A stretch of DNA of 64,000 nucleotides from Rhea pennata (Eukaryota; Chordata; Aves; Rheiformes; Rheidae): contig NC_084665.1 in assembly GCF_028389875.1 (NCBI RefSeq), forward strand, positions 2,666,001 through 2,730,000, written 5' to 3'. Shown one piece after another: positions 27,201 to 38,350 of this stretch. Numbering within the stretch: the stretch's first letter is position 1; each line of letters begins with the position of its first letter. Below the pieces are notes generated by a model. The model did not search any database, was not told the origin of the DNA, and was given only the letters and a program-made list of their open reading frames with translations. The position numbers were made by a program, and so were the translations under genes.

Positions 27201-28611
27201 CATATGGGCCTAGATTGTCCAGCAAAGAGGAAAGGAGGTGACATCTGTTGTGCAGACAAGACGGGTGACCTAAACACAATGAAAATTCAATACATTTCTA
27301 GCTTATTGTGAAAAAAGAGGACTTTTGGAGGCATACGTTTTGTATGGTATTACGGGCATGTAAAGGAAAAAGGCATCTGATCTTTTTTTTTTTTTACTTT
27401 GCAGAAACTTAGAGATTATTAGCTCTTCTGCACACCATAGATGGTAAAAACAGAGCCCCACTCCAATACTGACAGTGATACCCCATTAGATGCAATGAGG
27501 ACAATGTCTCTCTCATTCCATACACCTGTGCCATAAAGTCAGGCGTATAGACCAGTACTGACCATTTTTAACTCTTGGCTATATTGCAAGGTGAATTTTT
27601 GTTGCAGCCAGAAAAAAAAGAGAACCTCTGACTGTTTTGTCAAAAGATCTGGCAGGGCAGTGTGGAAGCTTGGGTTTACAAATATTTAGCTAGTAGCAAT
27701 TGCAAGCTGAACTTAGAGGGAAAACTGTCAATGGGAGCATGTCTGCATGCAGCCAAGACTATACTATTAGGCTACATTAACAGTGAGTGTCACACATGTA
27801 AGGAGAACTGAATGTTACCATACCTGATTTTATAAGGCTGTAAGTCAATAGTTTGCCAAGTCTGGTGAGTGGACTCTTGGCATCCAACGCTACTGAGCAA
27901 ACCATGAAAAGCAGAGAGGGCTGCTAACCCATGGATTCAGCAATTTTAACATAGCCTTGATCACAATCCTGAGTCCTAGGTCTGGATATCTGCCCTGATT
28001 CCCTATTATGGTGGAATTAATAATATCTGGATCAATAAGATCAGTAAGATAAATGAGATCTGCATGTCTTCTAGCCCAGTAGCCTTGTTTGTGAAGGAAG
28101 GAGTTTGAGTGTGGCGGCCAGCAAGGAGCTGTGCTGTGCAGCAGCAGATCCGCTGTGTGAACAACCAGGGGGCAGGGCACAGTGCGAGTGTGCACCCTCT
28201 CCGTGTCAAAATGGAGATGAGAAAAAGCAAGGTCGTATGTGTTACACAGCCTCTACATAGGTGGCATTTTTAAAACATTTCACATTTCCAATGAATAAAA
28301 TGTATCCTTCCACAAACTGGAAAATGTGGACCAGTGCAGCTGTAAGCCAGGGTGATATCTGCAGTAAGTGAGAAGATGCATAGAAGCTGTAGGGAGAGTG
28401 ATTATATAAAAAGGATGCTGAACCAAGTTCGGCCTTGGTGATAGGGATTTTCTGTGTGTAAGTTCCAGTCTACATTTATGTTATTTGAGCACAAATGAGT
28501 TACAATTATGAAAGACTGAAGAGATGCAGTTGTGCCCTAGGGTTGTAGAAAGAAAAAGCATCATCTAGTATATTAGACCTGGAATCCATAAATCTGATTT
28601 ATACGCCTGAA

Positions 28612-28680
28612 TTGGGACTCGATGACTTCAGGCAAATCCCTTTATCTCTGTATCCATCACCTGACTGCGCCTTGGAAAGA
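28612..28680 (-). mobile_element. Possible MIR-like fragment
   Basis: GATGACTTCAGGCAAATCCC followed by TTTATCTCTGTATCCATCA has the spacing of the antisense MIR core (TGACCTTGGGCAAGTCACTT... CTCTGTGCCTCAGTTTCC). Short and diverged, so weak. Confidence 0.35.
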
Positions 28681-29891
28681 AAGCTTAATGCGATTGTTCC
28701 TTATTTTGTGTTTTCACATCACCCTGCCCTGTATCTGTTACCACAGTAGCAGTAATGGAAGACCACTGTCCTGAAAAGGTTTCAGAGGAGCGGGGGAAAG
28801 AAATTGTGATATTTTTGCTTATGATAACTTTCAAAATATTCCCAGCTGGTTCACATGCCCTGCTGAGGCAATCAGAACGGTTTACAACATGTTTTTCCAT
28901 GGAGTTGAGCCAACAGAGGCTGTCTTGCACCATGCTTACTTGAATGACATGATACCAACCTAATCTGAAACACCATGAAAACCCACAAAGGCAAAATCAG
29001 CTACCTCGATAAAAGCAGGAAGTAAGCTCTTGCGTTTCTGCAGATCACATTCATCTTCGTTACCTCTCCTCTTGCTGAATATCCATTACACCATCTAGAA
29101 AAGCAAGAAGACTGATCAAAACCTTCTCACGATTCACTACAAACTAAGTCCTCTGAATTTTCCATAGACATTTCATAAAAAATAAGAGTGCTTTTACAGA
29201 TTTTTATGAAATTGCTGTGTCTATTACCTATTAATATCTATACCAAATGTCATGTAAGGATGCCAGTGGAAGATTTTTTGTTTATATTTTATAGTGAAAT
29301 TGCACATTTTTAAAAAAATGTTGGTATGTTGATATTGAATCAAACTTTTCACTCTATCTCCCCCACTCCCTCCCATCTTTGGGAATGGGTGGATTTGTTC
29401 AAAATGAACAATACTTCAGAGAGGAATATTTTAAAACATCAGTCTTGAATTTCTTCATCTCAAGAAAGACAGGTCAAAAGTTGCTTTCATAAGCTGAAGA
29501 ATTATGGATGTTCAAACTACCTTTCCATTGTCATTTGCTTCAAATAAACTGATAATGGAAGGATTCAGATTTCACCTAGTAAAGTCAATTTTTATTATTG
29601 TAGGTTATAGGGCTTGAGAGTTGGGTTTTTTTTTTTTTTTTCACGTATTAAACACCATTTGATCCTATCTCTGGGGAGATGGCCTGCATTTTATTTTAAA
29701 ATTAACCATCTGGAGAGCTTTACTTGAGAGAACTAGGACTGATTTTTCTTGTTAGGAGTTTCAGTTAAAATAACACAGTAAAGAGTCTCTCATCTCAAAT
29801 CTCTCAGCTCTGTGAGTTTTGGAAGAAAGGAGGAAGGCTGAATGTTGGTCTAACGCTGCTCCCACTGAGGCCTGTTAACACCAATATAGAA

Positions 29892-29957
29892 TTTAAGGCC
29901 ATTATGGCCTTAAAATATTCCTTGGCCTTAAATATTCCTATGGCCTTAAATATTTCA
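29892..29957. repeat. TGGCCTTAA repeat cluster with inverted first copy
   Basis: TTAAGGCCA at 29893-29901 is the exact reverse complement of TGGCCTTAA at 29905-29913. The latter motif, followed by an (A)TATT tract, then recurs at 29923 and 29941 with a spacing of about 18 bases. It makes one hairpin plus a three-unit tandem array. Confidence 0.85.
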
Positions 29958-30519
29958 ATAAAGATTTCAAGTCATTATGAGCACTTTTGCCTAGTAAGAC
30001 TAATCTCCTGCAGCCATTGGGGTAAAGAAGGGTAGGATCCCCCAGAAAATGATCCAAAGTGGGAGCCTAACTTAGCCTGAGAATCCTTTCCAATAGCCAG
30101 AGGGGACACAGGGAGATTCATTTCACTGAGCAAAAGTTGCACATCTTGAATATATCTATATGTAGATATAGGTATATAGATACATCATTACTGGCCTATT
30201 TGCGGCCAAAATTTGTGCAGTTAAAAGGAACAACCAGGAGAATTTTTCGAAGCAGACTTGGTTGTCATGGGATCTGAATTTTGCCCCTGGAGCCTGGGAA
30301 AAAAAACAAATTACTGATGAAAGACAAGTAGAAGAGATATAAGGTGTACAAGGTGAGAAATGTGCTGAGCATTTTCAATCAGCTCCTGCCAGTGTTTGTC
30401 CCTGTGAGGTCAGCAGAAGAAAGAAGGTAATGGCAAGGAAAAATGGTACCTCATTGCCCCAGCCACAGTGAGAGGAAAAAGGATGTCCTGTTTAGGCAGT
30501 AAACTAAGGCTTGGGAAGA

Positions 30520-30605
30520 TGGAGCTCAGTTTGTGGTTCTACCACAGACTTCCTCCATGACCTGGAGCAAGCCATGACATGCCTCTGTTTCCCTATCATC
30601 CTACA
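30520..30605 (-). mobile_element. MIR/CORE-SINE-like fragment next to a poly(A) tract
   Basis: The plus strand carries GTGGTTCTACCACAGACTTC, then CATGACCTGGAGCAAGCC and CATGCCTCTGTTTCCCTATC. This parallels the antisense MIR core (…GTGTGACCTTGGGCAAGTCA… CCTCTGTGCCTCAGTTTCCC). The following A44 tract is in plus orientation and is not the tail of this minus-oriented element. Confidence 0.6.
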
Positions 30606-30626
30606 TCTTTCTCCACAGTTCCCTGC

Positions 30627-30630
<4 letters not shown>

Positions 30631-30674
<44 letters not shown>
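30631..30674. repeat. Poly(A) tract, 44 A
   Basis: Uninterrupted run of 44 adenines between TGCCAGC and GTGACTTTTTGG. It is either a mononucleotide microsatellite or the remains of a retroposon tail. No flanking target-site duplication is obvious. Confidence 0.95.
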
Positions 30675-30676
<2 letters not shown>

Positions 30677-30679
30677 GAC

Positions 30680-32295
30680 TTTTTGGGGCATTCTCTTTTG
30701 TCCCCTGTCTGTCAATGCTGTAAGCTTTTTGCAAGACAGACTTTCTCTTTTCAAGACATCAGCCTGATAACAAAAGAAAAAGCTTGATTTTAACCAATGT
30801 GCTATTGACATCAGTGCAAATGATCTAGATTCATCTGGTGAGGTTTACTTCATGGGGACCAGAATTTCCACCTATCTGGATTAGTTTACCAGTGCTCTGT
30901 GTGCTGTTACCTCTGTATCTTGCAGAAAGTATAAGGAAATCAAAGCAGGCAGTCTTCAGCACTAGAATTTAACCTAATTTGAAGTATGTTAATGGGTTCA
31001 CAAAGAGAACAGAAAAGCTAGTAACTAGGCAATCACTGAATTCAAAAAGCAAGATTCATGAAACAGAAAAACTTTGTGTTTGAAGATAAAATGCCAGCAT
31101 GATTGTGTAAGGTGAGGCTGGGGATGAACACATATTTTTATTAGCCAGCTCTCAAAATAGTCAAAATATGCAAAGTGTCAGGCGTTGATTTCTTAGCAGA
31201 TAAACAAATATTGTGCAGTGAATGACATCCCTAAATCCAAACAGAGCAAACACAACCTTTTATCCAGAGATCAGGACACATTCTGAGAGGGAGGCAGCAG
31301 AATATAAGCATGCTTTCTTCACTCTGTGAGGGAAAGACCATGATCCCTACCTCTGTGGGCCATGAAGGAAGCCAGGTCTCACACTGGGAGGATTTGGGAG
31401 GAGAAGAGAACAATGCCAGACATCCAGCTCTGAAAGCACCCTGTGCACCCATCTCTCAGCTGACAGTTTGCAACAGCACAAAGCCCACTCTATGAGCAGT
31501 TTGTACCTGTATCTGAGAGTGTGATCCATAAGGTCCCATTCTTTTCAACCTCTCCTAGCAAGCTTTAGGGCAGACAGCTCCAAAAGGACAACCTTTTAGT
31601 TGCCCAGAACAGCTTGTTCTTCACGGCCTTGAAGGAGGATTTCTTTCTCTCCCTTCCCCTTGTGGGACTTCTCTGCAGTCACGATTACTATGACATAGAT
31701 TTACTCCTCAGGGAAGGAAAGTAAGAGGCATAATCCTGTGAAGTCTGATTTTAGAGTATATGGCTCTGCTTTTCCTACATCTAGCACTGCACAGGCTTTG
31801 AGAGCCATCAGCACTTTTGTAGGCAAATGGCACTAGTTAAGGGCCCACACAACCTCACTGATGATTAAATGGCCTTCTCCTTAGTTAATTATGCTTTCCC
31901 ACTCAGTCTGATTCCCATGGCCTTTGTACCAAGGCTAATTTGCTGTAAAAAACTGCTTTTTGAGGGTAAAGATATCAGAAAATACCTCCTGGAGAGCTTA
32001 ACACAGATGAAAATGAGATAATTCTGCAGAAAAGTTTGGAATAAACTGCATACACTGGATTGATGTATCCAGTATCCTTTCAGTCCTTCTGAAAAGATCA
32101 GTATATAGAATAAAAACAAGGTTGAATCCAGAGTCAGGAGAGGGCATTTAGGGGAGGTAAGGCATTGCACAGAGATAGGAGAATAGGAAAGAGAGAGAGA
32201 AAGATAAATGATGGGATTAGACTTCTGTCTTTAGTATTGACAAGTATTGCCTTGCTCTCCTGGTGCTCTACATAGCTGATTGAATCTATGCCTTT
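30680..32295. other. Non-coding DNA
   Basis: No gene or clear repeat is recognised. Reading frames of 60-93 codons overlap one another on both strands without motifs. Confidence 0.5.
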
Positions 32296-32299
32296 CCTC

Positions 32300-32382
32300 T
32301 GAGACTCTCAGCATTTTGAGGCAGGGATTGCCTTGTCATTCATTTATACGGCACCTAGTCGAACAAAGTGCTGGTCTGTAAT
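32300..32382 (+). mobile_element. L2/CORE-SINE-like 3' tail fragment
   Basis: The block CATTTTGAGGCAGGGATTGC, then TTTATACGGCACCTAGTCGA and AAAGTGCTGGTCTGTAATTG, follows the layout of the common amniote L2/CORE-SINE tail. That tail reads CTTTGAGGCAGGGACTGTC…, then TGTACAGCGCCTAGCACAATGGGG, then TCCTGGTC. The version with 'CTGGTC' after the GCACCTAG block is typical of turtle and crocodilian genomes, which is part of the basis for the organism guess. Confidence 0.7.
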
Positions 32383-32389
32383 TGCTGGG

Positions 32390-35380
32390 TATGTCTGTAA
32401 TCCCCTAGGTGTGAAATTCAGGCCTCTAGGGGACATACCAAGACCACCAGTCCATTCTAGGTAACAGGCACAGAAAGTCACCATATAAGAAAGCAGTGTA
32501 GGATATGAAGATGCAATCAAAATATATTAACAGTGTAGCATTGGAAAGGCTCTACTGCTTGTGTATAAAGCTGGAAATTTCTCACATTTTGACTTCACAA
32601 TAAAAGCTAGAAGACAATGTTCAACTTATAGTGTTTTGAGTATTATTAGGTGAATCTTGCTGAGGTGCTTGAAGGTGTTACTCCTTCAGCTACCTACCTC
32701 ATCCCTGTTAACACTTCTACAGAGGCAGCAAAAGGAATGTGCCTCACTTTAACTACCCCAATCACAGTCCTTTATCACATGATGCTTAACCGTATGACAT
32801 CAGTTTAAACCATAGATGAAGGTAGGTTTCTCCTAAGACAATAGTGTCTGAAATGGTCAGCTGACAGTGGCCAGCTGAAATGTGAGCATCTATTTTCTGC
32901 TGATTCTTCATAGCTAGTAGAGTGGTAATTCTCATGGGTGATAATAAATGGCTCTATGTTGGGGACACCTTGAATTGCCCCAGCTAGTTGCTCAGGGAAA
33001 GCATTTGCATTCTCCACATTTTTGCCCCAAGAGTAGCCAGATGATGGCAGCAGAGCCAGAGATCCTGAGTTTCAGGTCAGTTCCAGCTCTGTCTTTCCTG
33101 AAAGGTGGCGGAGTGTGTCCAGCACAGTATGGAGTTATCCCAGAACGCTTCCAGACATAGGGAAAAGCCTTTAATAGCCTGTTACTGTCTATAGGAAGCT
33201 TTATAGAGAGAGCTTCCATTTTACTAGGTCAGTTCCTCAAGCTGGAAGATATGGACCAGATTTTAGGGACACTGGCACATCTCTGTATTTGTAAAAGGAA
33301 AAGTATGTGGAACTTTTCAGCCCTCTACAAGCTGTCTAATGGCTCATATCACAATAGCCACAACAAAATATTCCTCTGTGGCAAAAGCAGTTCCTATTCA
33401 TTCCCTCCCACACCTCAATCTTTTCCACATAAGGAATAGCACCAGCAATATAATATGGGCAAAAATTGTGGTAACAGTTCGGGAGTTTCCTCCTTTACAG
33501 TAAAGAGCATTTTAAAGTTTCCTGATGGCTCCTGGGATATGGAGCAGTTCAATGTAATCTGCAGGCCGCTGCATTGTTTTATTACACACTTTCCAGTCTC
33601 TGGCTGCAACAGGAAACCTTCCTTGTGAACACTGTGCCCCCGCCCTCCGCCCCTCCTTCAGCCTCCCCACATAACTTAGCGCCAGCTCATTTTGGGAACT
33701 TTTGTATCATCAGAGTAGGCCAGAGCGTCACTTTCACTGTATTAAAACACACTGTGTACTAGGAAGCCCCTGCACTGAGACACTGTGTGCTCTGTTCTCA
33801 GCATCTGGCTTTCCTCAGCTCCTGTAATGCAGCTTAGCAGCAGTGACGTGAGGCCAGCTTAGAGCAGCTGAGGGTCTGAATACGAGTGGTTTCTGTGCTT
33901 TTCCATGTTTTCAATATTTAAGCCATGATGTCCTAGCCAAATCATCTTTGTCAGCTGTACAATTAACTATGGTCATATACTTAAGCACCCAGAAAAAATA
34001 TGTGCATGCTTTCCCATGTATGTTGAGCTTGTTCTCAGTAACATAATATATACATTTACTTATATTTCTGTCTCTGTGGTCAAAATCCTTCTGTGCACAA
34101 ATGAGCTCATTTGGTCATCTCATTTTCTGCTAAAGTACAACTTACAGATCCATCTTGACTTCTCAAAATCGTCACAATTCCCAGGCAGTTGTCCACAAAC
34201 TCACACAAACTATTATTAGCTCAAAAGATGTTCATAAACTATTAACTTCAGTTGCTCCCTGCTCCACATGATATATGACCCCTTACTTTAGTCAGATTGT
34301 GCTATTTCTGCTATCTGAGAGAATGACATGTTCCCAGGAGCAGGAAGTCAGGCTGCTTTGGGAAAGTCTTAATGGGAAGATTGACAGGTTTTTCAAAGGA
34401 GCAACCACAAAGGAGAGCCATCAAAGCCAAAGGAAGAGAACAAAGTGATGCTAAGATCTCCTAGGTCCGGAGAATGGCTGCCATCTGTGGAAAGCCAGGT
34501 CTCCTGGCAGAAACTAGAAGTGGTTGCTGAATGTGGTGACCTATGAATGTAAGACACTGACAACTGAGCAAACACCCTTTGCTCCACAATTCAATAATGC
34601 AGATTAGACAGAAGCAATCAAGTGCAGGACTAGAATTGTAATTTGTTAAGATAAATCAAAAAATCATCATCAAACAAGATCAGATGCTGAGAACAGTGCC
34701 ACTAGTCCCACAGAAAATCACCCGAGGTACTCCCCCCACCCCATCAAAATCTGAGTTGTCATCAAACTGAGGTGTTGTAGCTGTTTTTGTTCTGCACAAA
34801 GATATCACCAAACACTTTCAAAAACACTAGTTAAAAAAAAAAAAAGCAAGGAGTTTCTGGTTCAAAATAAGCAGCGTTTCCATTTGGTAAAGGAATGGTA
34901 GTGAAATCACTTCCTGCAAGAGAAGTGCCATTAAAAACAGTGATGCCATCCATGCACCACTTATGTCAGCTACTTCCCTTTGGGCTGCAAGTTGCAAAGG
35001 AAGAGCCTTGCAGATTATATTCAGTCTTGGCCTTATGCATGACAGACAGGCATGCAGACTGGCCAGGGCAGGAGGTTGGTTTTGCTGTCATTAGACTTTA
35101 ACACCGAATGCTGCCACTGCCCCTGTACTACTGGACCTTCTTACTCCTTGCACAAGGCAAACATGAAATTCAATCTAAGCTTCCATTTAATACTGTCTTT
35201 GATGGGATTTCAGGTGCCTAACCGGTTCATGGTCCTAGTCTACCCAGCGCACCCTGCCCTCTCATCCCAGATCCTGCATCCTGGGTGGTACCCCACTGCT
35301 AGCCCTGGGGCAGACTCACTGTCCCACAGGCTGGCTGTGGGATGTTCCACGCCAGTGAGTCCTGACTAGATGAGGTGCAT
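32390..35380. other. Non-coding DNA
   Basis: No gene is recognised. There is a pyrimidine-rich patch near 33638-33672 and an A run near 34831-34843. An imperfect GC-rich hairpin (CCCACAG/CTGTGGG arms around GCTGG) lies at 35323-35341. Confidence 0.5.
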
Positions 35381-35439
35381 CAAGGAGCCTTATGGGACCT
35401 GAAGAGCCTTTTTGGCCCCTTCCCACTCCTTTCCCTGAC

Positions 35440-36847
35440 TTGCTTTTTCTCTGAGTTGGAAGAGAGGGATTCCACGAGGAAAAGGAAAGGGCGGGGAAAA
35501 GAAAATACCCATCCCAAGCTCCAGCACGTGCTCCCCGGCTGCAGTGGGAAGGGATTTCAAAGCAAGTCAGTCCGTGCTGCTGGGGGAGGGCGGGCTGTCG
35601 GCTGTTGTCAGGGCAACCTTCCTCCATCTCCAGCCTTGCCCATGTGGTGACACCTCACGCTGTGTCGGCACCGGTGGCTTGCACGACCATCTCTCCCAGA
35701 GGTACCTGCTCCATTCTTGTATGTATATGATTTGTGAGGTCCTTGGGCTGAGAGGTGCTGGAGGGATGTAAACATTGTGACTGAGCTGGGATGTGTGCTG
35801 GAAGCCCCCCTTTTCTCCCTGCCAAGATGCCTGTATTGCAGTATTCAAGCCTCCGCAGTGCGAGCAACAGCTATTTTATGCAGAATTGCCGGTAATGGAT
35901 TGTTTGATCTGTGGATTGTGAATCCTACCTCCCTATTCTTCTAGGACTGAAGATGTCTATACCAACAACAAAAAGCAGAAGATAGTCCCTTGCTGTTGTC
36001 AGAGCAAGTAGAATATCAGATGCCTGAAACAGAAGGGGGAGGGGTTGGGTATGTTTGGTGTTTTATTTTGAATTGGAAAGTAGAGAGCATAAATCAGAAA
36101 CTCAATTTTTTTAAAATGGAAAAGGATATTTCCTTGACATAGATGATGTGGGTGAATTAGACTAGCTGATACTCAAATCAAAAAAAGTGTGGTCTGTCTT
36201 TCACTTTAAAAGGATCAGATTCTTATGGTCATCTGATTCGGGTCAAGTCAGTCTTTACACTGCAAACAGCCTGTTCCTCTCACTGGCACTATTTGCCGAG
36301 TGTAGTGCTACCCTGCAGGAGGGAAGCCGAAGAATCTTTCAATCTTTAAAGGACTGAGAGGTAAAATATCTCCAGATCTGTGTTTGACTGTTTATTTTCT
36401 GCCCAGGGGTTAACGAAATCATTAAGATTTGTAAAGGTTCATTAAAGTGAGAAGCGGTACTGATTGACAGGTGATTCTGCTCAGTTTGCCTGCTGCCCTA
36501 GTTGCCAAGGTGCCCCCATGAATGACACAGTTAATGCACACCCAAAGCCTGGGTCCCTCTCTACAGTCTGTAAAACAACAAACGTAAAGAGCGCTCCAGT
36601 TTGGGGAGCTTCGCTGCTGCTATGTGAAGTGAACCGAAGGCACCCAGTTGGGGAGGGGGTAACAGGGGGAGGATGGGGGGAGCAGGGGTGTGCTGCGATT
36701 GGAGCGACTGAAAATGCATGACAGTGATTAGGCAGAGGTGGCAGAGGCACTGAAGAGAGTTTTGCAACTGCTGCCTCTCTGTGTACTGCAAACTCTCATT
36801 TCCTTTTCTCCCTGCCTCTCTCCTCTCTGTCTGTGCCTTGGCTGCAG
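35440..36847 (+). promoter_or_regulatory. GC-elevated upstream region of SSTR4, candidate regulatory or 5'-UTR DNA
   Basis: Base composition becomes locally GC- and CpG-richer at about 35460-35720 and again at 36590-36720, unlike the AT-rich DNA to the left. The second patch contains an inverted CCAAT box (GATTGGAGCGACTG near 36698-36711). A TGATTGACAG decamer is at 36461-36470. The promoter of SSTR4 is expected somewhere here, but I see no convincing TATA box or start site. The reading frames in this block do not encode a recognisable protein. Confidence 0.35.
36461..36470 (+). promoter_or_regulatory. PBX-MEIS/PREP-type composite site
   Basis: TGATTGACAG is an exact match to the established composite decamer bound by PBX with MEIS or PREP homeodomain partners. 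It lies about 640 bases upstream of the SSTR4 start codon. A single 10-mer can occur by chance, so its function is inferred only. Confidence 0.35.
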
Positions 36848-36848
36848 G
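36798..36848 (+). other. Candidate 3' splice acceptor for an SSTR4 5'-UTR exon
   Basis: A roughly 45-base tract very rich in C and T runs directly into GGCTGCAG|GC, with AG at 36846-36847 and no intervening AG near the end. This is a textbook acceptor. If it is used, the coding exon begins at 36848 with about 264 bases of 5' UTR. The SSTR4 coding sequence itself needs no intron. The upstream exon and donor are not identified. Confidence 0.35.
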
Positions 36849-37111
36849 CTGAGAACCATACCTGGCAGGTGACAACCTTCCCTCACAGCAATCTCCACCA
36901 GCCCCAGGTGCCCTTCAGCCTGCTACAGCTGTCATTCATCTCCCAGCCAAATCCACTTCTGGGAGAGTCCACTACCCTCTCACTGCCTCCACCCCAAAGC
37001 ACTCATACCCTTGCAACATCCAGCCCTCCTACACACATGCATCCCATCTCCCTCATGCTCTAGCACCACCTACCTTCTGCCACTTGGCCCTTCCGTGGGC
37101 CACTTGCCAAC

Positions 37112-38350
37112 ATGAATGCAGATGCTGACCACCTCCCAACAGGAGCCCAGGCAGTGAGTGTGCCGATATGGACTACATCCAGTTGGACAGCTTCGGAAGT
37201 CCCTCCCAACACGAGCACCTCCTTAGCAGAAATAGACCAGCAAGGCGAGGCAGAGTGGAGTGGCAAGGCAGGTGAGATTGCAGGGATGGTGGTAATACAG
37301 TGTATCTATGCCCTGGTGTGTCTACTTGGGTTGCTGGGCAACTCCCTGGTGATCTTCGTGATCTTGCGCTATGCAAAGATGAAGACAGCCACCAATATCT
37401 ACCTGCTCAACCTGGCCATTGCTGATGAACTCTTCATGCTCAGCATCCCCTTTGTGGCCACGTCAGCTGCCTTGCACCACTGGCCCTTTGGCCGGGCCCT
37501 GTGCCGTACCGTGCTGGGTGTAGATGGGCTTAACATGTTCACTAGCGTCTTCTGCTTGACTGTGCTCAGCCTGGACCGCTACATTGCAGTGGTGCATCCT
37601 CTCAGAGCAGCCACGTACCGCCGGCCTCGAGTGGCCAAGATGGTCAATGGGGGTGTGTGGTTACTCTCCTTGCTGGTAGCCTCACCTATTCCCATCTTTG
37701 CTGGTACAGCAACTACCCATGATGGCCAGGCTGTAGCATGCAACCTGTTGTGGCCAAGCCCTGCCTGGTCGGCTGCTTTTGTTGTCTATACAACCTTACT
37801 GGGATTCCTGCTGCCAGTGCTAGCAATGGGTCTGTGCTACCTGCTGATTGTGGGAAAGATGCGGGCAGTGGCTCAGCGAGTGGGCTGGCAGCAGCGCAGG
37901 CGCTCTGAGGGCAAGCTCACACGGCTGGTGCTCATGGTGGTTGCCATGTTTGTGGTGTGCTGGATGCCCTTCTATGTGGTCCAGCTGGTGAACCTTCTGC
38001 TGCCTGGCCGCTTGGATGCCACTGTGAACAATGCCTCCCTCATTCTCAGCTACTCCAACAGCTGTGCCAACCCCATCCTCTATGGTTTCCTCTCTGAGAA
38101 CTTCCGGCACTCCTTCCACGGCGTGCTGCGGCAGTGCTTTGACATTAGCTTCTGCTGCTGCCACACTGACTCAGAGATGGCAGAGGAGGAGGAGGAGGAA
38201 GAGGAACCTCTTGACTACTGTGCCACTCCCCGGGGGGATGACAAGAATAAGGGCTGCATGTGCCCACCGCTGTCTTGCCAGCAGGAGCCAGTGCACCCTG
38301 AGCCCTACTGCAAGCCTGGCACCCTCGTTACAAAGACCACTACCTTCTAA
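37112..38350 (+). CDS. SSTR4: Somatostatin receptor type 4
   Basis: Gi/o-coupled class A GPCR for somatostatin at the plasma membrane; 412 residues in one exon, somewhat longer than human SSTR4 (388). Seven hydrophobic segments are visible, TM1 from about residue 59. Key residues: N-glycosylation sequon N33-T-S; Asp138 in VDGLNMFTS (ligand amine contact, TM3); DRY at 155-157; disulfide pair C131-C210; CWMPF at 283-287 (TM6); NPILY at 320-324 (TM7); cysteines 348-350 as likely palmitoylation sites. The subtype call rests on the SSTR4-specific tail: EEPLDY, then [12 protein letters not shown], ending TKTTTF, a class I PDZ ligand. The start is chosen because an in-frame stop (37061-37063) precedes it, A is at -3, and the downstream length fits the family. 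Unusual points are an eight-Glu run at 358-365 and an extended N-terminus. Identity is very secure. Confidence 0.97.
   Translation: MNADADHLPTGAQAVSVPIWTTSSWTASEVPPNTSTSLAEIDQQGEAEWSGKAGEIAGMVVIQCIYALVCLLGLLGNSLVIFVILRYAKMKTATNIYLLNLAIADELFMLSIPFVATSAALHHWPFGRALCRTVLGVDGLNMFTSVFCLTVLSLDRYIAVVHPLRAATYRRPRVAKMVNGGVWLLSLLVASPIPIFAGTATTHDGQAVACNLLWPSPAWSAAFVVYTTLLGFLLPVLAMGLCYLLIVGKMRAVAQRVGWQQRRRSEGKLTRLVLMVVAMFVVCWMPFYVVQLVNLLLPGRLDATVNNASLILSYSNSCANPILYGFLSENFRHSFHGVLRQCFDISFCCCHTDSEMAEEEEEEEEPLDYCATPRGDDKNKGCMCPPLSCQQEPVHPEPYCKPGTLVTKTTTF

Larger units (their letters stand above)
23230..30515. other. Non-coding AT-rich DNA with minor repeats
   Basis: No gene is recognised. It contains a 21-bp-period duplication (24188-24229), a possible MIR-like fragment (28612-28680) and a TGGCCTTAA repeat cluster (29892-29957). 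Homopolymer T runs lie near 27381 and 29626-29641. Other reading frames are short and lack motifs. Confidence 0.55.

Noticed and set aside
35323-35341. GC-rich hairpin resembling a terminator
   Set aside because: Vertebrate DNA does not use this type of terminator; the 7-bp arms are within chance expectation.
36464-36721. 85-codon frame upstream of SSTR4
   Set aside because: No similarity recognised. It probably lies in promoter or intron sequence, ahead of the candidate acceptor at 36848.
36833-37063. 76-codon frame in the same phase as SSTR4
   Set aside because: It ends at an in-frame stop (37061-37063) before the SSTR4 start. Its ATG lies upstream of the likely splice acceptor, so it is not an N-terminal extension.
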